Below, in pieces: positions 4,966 to 9,328 of a stretch of 9,328 nucleotides of DNA (position 1 is its first letter; every line of letters starts with the position of its first letter). A program made the position numbers and the translations under genes. Origin of the DNA: Flavobacteriaceae bacterium UBA2765. Its GTDB lineage: Bacteria; Bacteroidota; Bacteroidia; Flavobacteriales; Flavobacteriaceae. The stretch covers positions 1 to 9,328 of the forward strand of contig DEIV01000153.1 in NCBI GenBank assembly GCA_002352665.1, given 5' to 3'. Under the pieces are notes generated by a model that made no database searches, was not told where the DNA came from, and worked only from the letters and a program-made list of their open reading frames with translations.

Positions 4966-7164
4966 ATGACCATCAAAAATGAATATTGGCAATTTTTAAG
5001 TAACAGCATTTTAAATAGTTACGCTCAAATATTTTTTTCTAAAAAAAAGATATTCGCAATTTTGTTATTAATCGCCACTTTTTTAAATCCGGAATTAGGT
5101 ATTTGGGGCATATTAGGTGTACTATTTACAAATGTCTTAGCTGATGCCCTTGGCTTTAACAAGCAACTGATTGAGGAAGGTTTATTCGGTCTTAATTCGC
5201 TATTGGTTGTATTAGGGTTAGCGGTATTTTTTAAGGTGAACATGACCTTCATTTTTGTTTTTATAGCCGTTAATATCTTTACTTTAATTCTTTCAGTTGG
5301 TTTGTCAAATTTAATGTTGCGACATGGTTTACCATTTTTAGCATTTCCATTTGTAATTGCTATCTGGTTTACGTTTTATGTAATGAATAGTTATAGTAAC
5401 CTACAAGTAGACGAAGGAAATGTTTATTTTTTAAATGACATTTTTAAAATTGGTGGGCTGACCTTTATTGAAATTTACGAAGCCTACGATAATTTACCTA
5501 TTCCTGATATTATTATTGGCTATTTTAAATCATTATCTGCCATTATTTTTCAATTTAACTGGATTGCAGGATTGCTTATTTCCATTGGTTTATTAATGTC
5601 CTCAAGAATTTCATTTGCCCTTTCTATTATTGGATATTTATCTGGTTATCTATACTATTTTATTGTAGGAGAAAACATTCAAAACCTACATTATGGATAT
5701 ATAGGTTTCAACTTCATACTCTTTGCCATTGCCGTAGGTGCTTTTTATTTTATTCCGAAGCGGAAAATACATCTGGCAGTTATTATCTTAACTCCTGTAT
5801 TAGGATTACTCATAACGGGATTAAGCGGGTTTTTATCCATATTTAATTTACCTGTTTTTGCATTGCCATTTATGATCATGACCACATTGATTATTTATGT
5901 AATGAATTTTACTACTAAAGGCTACATTTTTCCTAAAGTTGTTTATCAAACTTATTCTCCTGAAAAAAATCTTTATAATTATTACAATTATTTTCAACGA
6001 TTTGGAAGCGATAAATACCTCACGAAAATTGGCTTACCTTTTTTTGGAAAATGGAAAGTATGGCAAGGCCCTAATGGTAAACATACCCATAAAGGAGAAT
6101 GGAAAAATGCCTGGGATTTTGTAATTGTAGACAAAGATCAAAATACCCATAAAAATGATGGATTTTATCTACAGGATTACTATTGTTATAATGCCCCGGT
6201 TGCAGCTCCGGCAGATGGCACCGTTGTAAATATAATTGATGGTATTGAAGATAATGACCCTGGAGAAGTCAATATGGTTCAAAACTGGGGTAATACCATA
6301 GTTATAAAGCATGATGACTTCTTATATTCTCAAATAAGTCATTTAAAACAAGATTCCTTTAAAGTTAAAAAAGGTAGTTTTATTAAAAAAGGAGAACAAA
6401 TTGCCAGTCTGGGTAATTCAGGTCGTTCACCACAACCGCATTTGCATTTTCAATTACAGTCAACTCCATATGTAGGTTCAAAAACATTAGAATATCCGCT
6501 CAGTTATTATATAACCTATAAGGATAACCAAGAAGAATTTTTAGCTTTTAAATATCCTAAGGAAGAAGAAAGTATTAGTGATATTAAAATTAACAAAACA
6601 GTAAGCAAAGCTTTTAAATTAATACCCGGAATGGTCTTTAAAGTAAGTGCTAATAATAAAAACTTTAACAATTCAGAATGGGAAGTTCATACCGATGCCT
6701 TTAACTTAACCTATATTACTTGTTCAGATACTGATTCATTTGCCTATTTTGTAAATGATGGTACTGTCTTATATTTTACAACATTTGAGGGTGATAAAAA
6801 CTCTTTGCTTTATTATTTTTATTTAAGTGCTTTTAAAATATTTTTAGGGGATTATAAAACCTTAAATATTGAAGATTCATTACCAATTCATTCCGTTTTT
6901 AATGGCTCAGTAAAATACATTCAAGATATTATAGCTCCTTATTATCAATTCTGTAATGCCAATTATAAATCTGAATTAACAGAAATAAATAAAGACATTA
7001 ACAGCTTTGTTATACATTCATCAATTGATAAAAAAATAGCAGGAAAAAGTAAAGAAAAAATTGATTTTCTAATTTCTGGTGATGAATTATCTATCCATAA
7101 CATCAGTGTAAAAACTAAGGTAACATCTTTTGATATTCTTATAAAACATTTAATACATTTTTAG
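4966..7164 (+). CDS. Urea-transporter-like membrane domain fused to an M23 peptidase-like domain
   Basis: This 732-residue fusion has three parts. Residues 1-320 resemble the UT urea channel family: SYAQIFFSKK (18-27), EGLFGLNSLL (71-80), about ten membrane helices, and two copies of the LPxxTxPF signature, LPFLAFPF (122-129) and LPVFALPF (295-302), both with Ala in place of Thr. Residues about 360-515 resemble a LytM/M23 zinc peptidase: NAWDF (381-385), VAAPADGTVVNI (412-423), YSQISH with His459, GEQIASLGNSG (476-486) and PHLHF with His492 and His494. The usual HxxxD ligand His is Lys380 here. Residues 520-732 form a domain I do not recognise. Positive residues place both ends of the membrane part in the cytoplasm, which is odd for a wall peptidase. 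It starts 5 bp after the decarboxylase gene and ends 2 bp before the next one. The solute and peptidase substrate are unknown. Confidence 0.82.
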   Translation: MTIKNEYWQFLSNSILNSYAQIFFSKKKIFAILLLIATFLNPELGIWGILGVLFTNVLADALGFNKQLIEEGLFGLNSLLVVLGLAVFFKVNMTFIFVFIAVNIFTLILSVGLSNLMLRHGLPFLAFPFVIAIWFTFYVMNSYSNLQVDEGNVYFLNDIFKIGGLTFIEIYEAYDNLPIPDIIIGYFKSLSAIIFQFNWIAGLLISIGLLMSSRISFALSIIGYLSGYLYYFIVGENIQNLHYGYIGFNFILFAIAVGAFYFIPKRKIHLAVIILTPVLGLLITGLSGFLSIFNLPVFALPFMIMTTLIIYVMNFTTKGYIFPKVVYQTYSPEKNLYNYYNYFQRFGSDKYLTKIGLPFFGKWKVWQGPNGKHTHKGEWKNAWDFVIVDKDQNTHKNDGFYLQDYYCYNAPVAAPADGTVVNIIDGIEDNDPGEVNMVQNWGNTIVIKHDDFLYSQISHLKQDSFKVKKGSFIKKGEQIASLGNSGRSPQPHLHFQLQSTPYVGSKTLEYPLSYYITYKDNQEEFLAFKYPKEEESISDIKINKTVSKAFKLIPGMVFKVSANNKNFNNSEWEVHTDAFNLTYITCSDTDSFAYFVNDGTVLYFTTFEGDKNSLLYYFYLSAFKIFLGDYKTLNIEDSLPIHSVFNGSVKYIQDIIAPYYQFCNANYKSELTEINKDINSFVIHSSIDKKIAGKSKEKIDFLISGDELSIHNISVKTKVTSFDILIKHLIHF

Positions 7165-7166
7165 CC

Positions 7167-8372
7167 ATGAAAAAAGCATTCTTACTATTTATGTTTGGCT
7201 TAACTTCATTAGTATTTGCCCAAACAAGCGATTATAACACCGAAACCCTAAACCTTTTTAATGAAGGTAAGTGGAAAAGACTAATTACCATAGGTGAAGA
7301 GGCTATTGTAAAAAATAAATCCAGCTACGAAATTGAATACAGGTTAGCAGTAGCCTATTATAATTTGAAAAAATATTTTGACAGTTCAAAACATTTTGAA
7401 AATATTACTACTAATTACAATATTACCAATGATTATACCCAAGAGTATTTGTATTATTCTTATCTGTTTTCAGGCAGATCTCAAGATGCTTTACTAATTT
7501 CGAAAAAATTTCCATTTCATTTACAACAAAAAATCAATACAAAATCATTTGAATTTATAGATTATATTTCTGCTGAAGGTGGCATTAAATTAAGTAGCAG
7601 AAGAGATATTGATATTAAAGATATGACATATTTTAATCTAGGTATAGGTCAAAAATTAGGTTATAAATTAATGATAAATCATGCTTTTTCTACCCTCTCT
7701 CAAGACTATATTGATTTTGATTACAATCAAAAAGAATATTATATCAATGCCAATTTACATTTAAGCAAAGGCCTTACCCTTATTCCTGCCTATCACTATA
7801 TTAATATTTCAGAAAATAGTGTTTCTAACAACACCAGGGGAAATAATTCTAATAATGAAGTTACGATCACTGAAGAAGGTAAAATAAATATTTTTCATAT
7901 AGCTTTAAAAAAGCAGTGGAACAGATTTACATTTATGCCAAATATTACTTATTCCAAACAAAATGATGTAGCAGATGATATAAGTACTACGCAATACGGT
8001 TTAGATTTGGGCTATACATTAAATGCCTTTAACGATAAACTTTGGCTAGGTTTAGGAGCCAATGTTCTAAATGAAGAGAATCAAAATAATACTATATTAA
8101 ATGCCAAAGCCCATTATCAAATAAATCCTAAAGCCTTTTTATATCTAAAATATGTTGATGCAAATACGTCTAATTTTTCAGATGACAATGCAATGTTCTA
8201 TACCAATGCTGTTTCCTTATTTAACAATAAAATCAGTACAACGTTTGGATATTATATAACGTCCAAATTTTTATGGTATGCAAATTATCAATTTGAAAAT
8301 GCCGAAGATATAGAAAATGGTTTTTCATTTACCTATAACACTTTTATAACCGGAATTAAATATGATTTTTAA
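7167..8372 (+). CDS. Outer-membrane beta-barrel protein with N-terminal TPR-like region
   Basis: This 401-residue exported protein has a signal peptide at 1-18 (MKKAFLLFMFGLTSLVFA, then Gln). Residues about 20-120 are helical and TPR-like (for example YEIEYRLAVAYYNLKKYFDS, 54-73). From about 130 to the end, alternating polar and hydrophobic strands with aromatic residues at their ends suggest a barrel of around 12 strands. It closes with ITGIKYDF, and a terminal Phe is the usual signal for outer-membrane insertion. The layout recalls YaiO-type outer-membrane proteins (TPR followed by barrel), though I would not name it so from sequence alone. A loop at 215-235 is rich in Asn, Ser and Thr and is probably exposed. 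It follows the UT-M23 gene by 2 bp, so the operon appears to link inner- and outer-membrane parts. Confidence 0.8.
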   Translation: MKKAFLLFMFGLTSLVFAQTSDYNTETLNLFNEGKWKRLITIGEEAIVKNKSSYEIEYRLAVAYYNLKKYFDSSKHFENITTNYNITNDYTQEYLYYSYLFSGRSQDALLISKKFPFHLQQKINTKSFEFIDYISAEGGIKLSSRRDIDIKDMTYFNLGIGQKLGYKLMINHAFSTLSQDYIDFDYNQKEYYINANLHLSKGLTLIPAYHYINISENSVSNNTRGNNSNNEVTITEEGKINIFHIALKKQWNRFTFMPNITYSKQNDVADDISTTQYGLDLGYTLNAFNDKLWLGLGANVLNEENQNNTILNAKAHYQINPKAFLYLKYVDANTSNFSDDNAMFYTNAVSLFNNKISTTFGYYITSKFLWYANYQFENAEDIENGFSFTYNTFITGIKYDF

Positions 8373-8397
8373 AATAAAAACACCCTGAAACGAGTAT

Positions 8398-8415
8398 GTT
8401 GAAAACGTTATCAAC
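8398..8415. repeat. 18-bp near-perfect palindrome
   Basis: The halves GTTGAAAAC and GTTATCAAC are complementary at 8 of 9 positions with no spacer. It lies 26 bp after the barrel gene's stop. No T-run follows on the plus strand, so it is not a standard terminator. It may be a dyad protein-binding site or part of the repeat element next to it. The preceding CCCTGAAACGAGT resembles flavobacterial interspersed repeats, from memory. Confidence 0.4.
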
Positions 8416-8430
8416 CTAAGGAATGATTAA

Positions 8431-8480
8431 CGCACCTGCCGGCGTGGCAGGTAGCGAACAGTTTCGACGCTTCGGGATCC
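8431..8480. repeat. GC-rich REP-like palindromic element
   Basis: This 50-base stretch is 66% G+C (33 of 50), in sharp contrast to the AT-rich surroundings. It contains the inverted repeat ACCTGCC (8434-8440), a 5-base loop and GGCAGGT (8446-8452), followed by CGACGCTTCGGGATCC. Palindromes built on ACCTGCC/GGCAGGT and TTCGGGA recur between genes in flavobacterial genomes, as far as I recall, so a small interspersed repeat is the best reading. Its stem could slow or end transcription between the barrel gene and the TPR gene, although no T-run follows. The remainder of the 133-bp spacer, near 8481-8505, is A-rich and shows no clear -7 box. Confidence 0.55.
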
Positions 8481-8505
8481 ATTAAAAAACATTAAATATA
8501 AACAC

Positions 8506-9123
8506 ATGAAAAATATAATTCTAACCACTGCATTTTTATGTATCACTTTCTTAGTAAGTGCTCAAAAGGATAATTTGGTGACAGCATTCGAAAAAAGTTA
8601 TACAAATGAATATAATCTTGAATATAACAAAGCCGTAAATGATTTGGAAAGTGTATATAAAAAATATACTTCTAATTATGAACTGAATTTAAGATTAGGA
8701 TGGCTTCATTATTTATCAGGCAACCTTAAAGAGTCTGAGAAATATTACACTAAAGCCATGGATCTAAAACCTTTAGCTCTTGAAGCTATTTATGGAAAAA
8801 TATTACCAATGTTGGGGCAAGAAAAATACAATTTGGTATTAGAAGCGGCTAAAAAAGCACTTTCTATAGCACCAAATGATTCTAAAGCCGAATACTACAT
8901 TGGCTTGGTTCATTATTATAAAAAAGAGTACCTAAAAGCGGAAAAGTTCCTAGAAAAAGCTATTAATAAATATCCATTTGATTTAGATCTAAACCTAATG
9001 CTAGGATGGACTAAATTTGCAATGGGAAAAAAAAATGAAGCCAAAGTTCTCTTTCAAGTAGCACAGAGAAATTCACCAAATAATGCCGCTGTAAAATCTG
9101 CTATTGAATTAATTAACAAATAA
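8506..9123 (+). CDS. Secreted tetratricopeptide-repeat protein
   Basis: This 205-residue protein has a signal peptide at 1-19 ending VSA before Gln20, so it is probably periplasmic. Four 34-residue TPR units can be laid out without gaps: 58-91, 92-125, 126-159 and 160-193. Typical TPR positions are visible (LGWLHYLSGNLKESEKYY, IGLVHYYKKEYLKAEKFL, LGWTKFAMGKKNEAKVLF). Residues 20-57 are helical and may be a degenerate repeat. TPRs bind other proteins, so it is more likely a scaffold or adaptor than an enzyme. It follows the TPR-barrel gene on the same strand across a repeat-filled spacer and may belong to the same system, perhaps acting with the barrel protein, but its own promoter is not identifiable. 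The last repeat runs almost to the C-terminus, so the protein looks complete. Confidence 0.85.
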   Translation: MKNIILTTAFLCITFLVSAQKDNLVTAFEKSYTNEYNLEYNKAVNDLESVYKKYTSNYELNLRLGWLHYLSGNLKESEKYYTKAMDLKPLALEAIYGKILPMLGQEKYNLVLEAAKKALSIAPNDSKAEYYIGLVHYYKKEYLKAEKFLEKAINKYPFDLDLNLMLGWTKFAMGKKNEAKVLFQVAQRNSPNNAAVKSAIELINK

Positions 9124-9227
9124 TTCAACCCATTGATCTTTAGATAAGAAAACCTATGTGCAATTTGGAGTTTTTGTTGGCGGAAAACACCAACTAAGGT
9201 ATTAATATACTACTTCCCTAATACTCA

Positions 9228-9328
9228 TTATTTATTTAGATTAGAAATAAATGTTTCTTGAAATTCCTTTATAATAGTTTCCATTTCGACTTTCTTTTTA
9301 GATAAAACACTGAACTTCGATATAAATA
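9228..9328 (-). CDS. C-terminal tail of an unidentified protein on the minus strand (partial)
   Basis: On the minus strand, a frame open from the window edge (codons from 9326 downwards) runs for 32 residues and ends at TAA (9228-9230). The peptide includes LSKKKVEMETIIKEFQ and ends in ISNLNK, a charged helical sequence typical of a real protein end. Its 5' part lies outside the window. The family cannot be told from so little. It converges with the TPR gene, leaving 104 bases (9124-9227) between the two stops. That gap holds only a weak hairpin near 9176-9194 and no T-run terminator. Confidence 0.4.
   Translation of the reverse strand, partial: FISKFSVLSKKKVEMETIIKEFQETFISNLNK

Noticed and set aside
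3800..7696. Shared 16-mer TCATGCTTTTTCTACC in the decarboxylase gene and in the barrel gene
   Set aside because: Both copies lie inside coding sequence and encode similar short peptides (HAFST); with no longer homology this looks like chance in an AT-rich region.
8373..8505. A minus-strand 21-residue ORF across the GC-rich repeat
   Set aside because: Its composition follows the palindromes, its start is not supported, and it resembles no protein.
9176..9194. Hairpin GTTGG...CCAAC as a terminator after the TPR gene
   Set aside because: The stem is 5 bp plus one pair after a mismatch, and no T-run follows it on either strand.

Overview
This window comes from an AT-rich genome that looks like a member of the Bacteroidota, most likely Flavobacteriaceae. 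Shine-Dalgarno sites are weak or absent. Two short upstream boxes resemble the Bacteroidota TAnnTTTG -7 element. The secreted proteins have short signal peptides cleaved just before Gln. An outer-membrane barrel ends in Phe, and the CysE/CysM proteins have the expected family sequences. This assignment is inferred from sequence style; no marker gene is present.

Layout. Bases 1-90 hold the tail of an unidentified gene. Bases 141-1819 carry cysE and cysM, overlapping by 4 bp, which convert serine to O-acetylserine and then to cysteine. Convergent to them on the minus strand (1846-2166) is a stand-alone LytTR DNA-binding domain with no receiver. A 114-bp divergent intergenic region (2167-2280) holds candidate promoters for both directions and an imperfect inverted repeat. 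From 2281 to 8372 five plus-strand genes lie with gaps of 2, 17, 5 and 2 bp: a PqqD-like small protein, an ATP-grasp ligase, a fold-type III PLP decarboxylase, a urea-transporter/M23-peptidase fusion, and a TPR plus outer-membrane beta-barrel protein. After a 133-bp spacer with a GC-rich, REP-like palindromic element comes a secreted TPR protein (8506-9123). A minus-strand gene tail enters from the right edge (9228-9328).

How the genes may work together. The 2281-8372 block looks like one operon and is the unusual part of the window. A PqqD-like carrier or recognition domain, an amide-bond-forming ATP-grasp enzyme and an amino-acid decarboxylase would suit making or modifying a small amino-acid-derived or peptide-linked compound. 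A channel-type inner-membrane protein with a peptidase domain, an outer-membrane barrel and a periplasmic TPR protein would suit its movement or an action in the envelope. The adjacent LytTR protein is a natural candidate regulator. The product and substrate cannot be read from sequence, no precursor peptide is evident, and I do not recognise this gene set as a characterised pathway.
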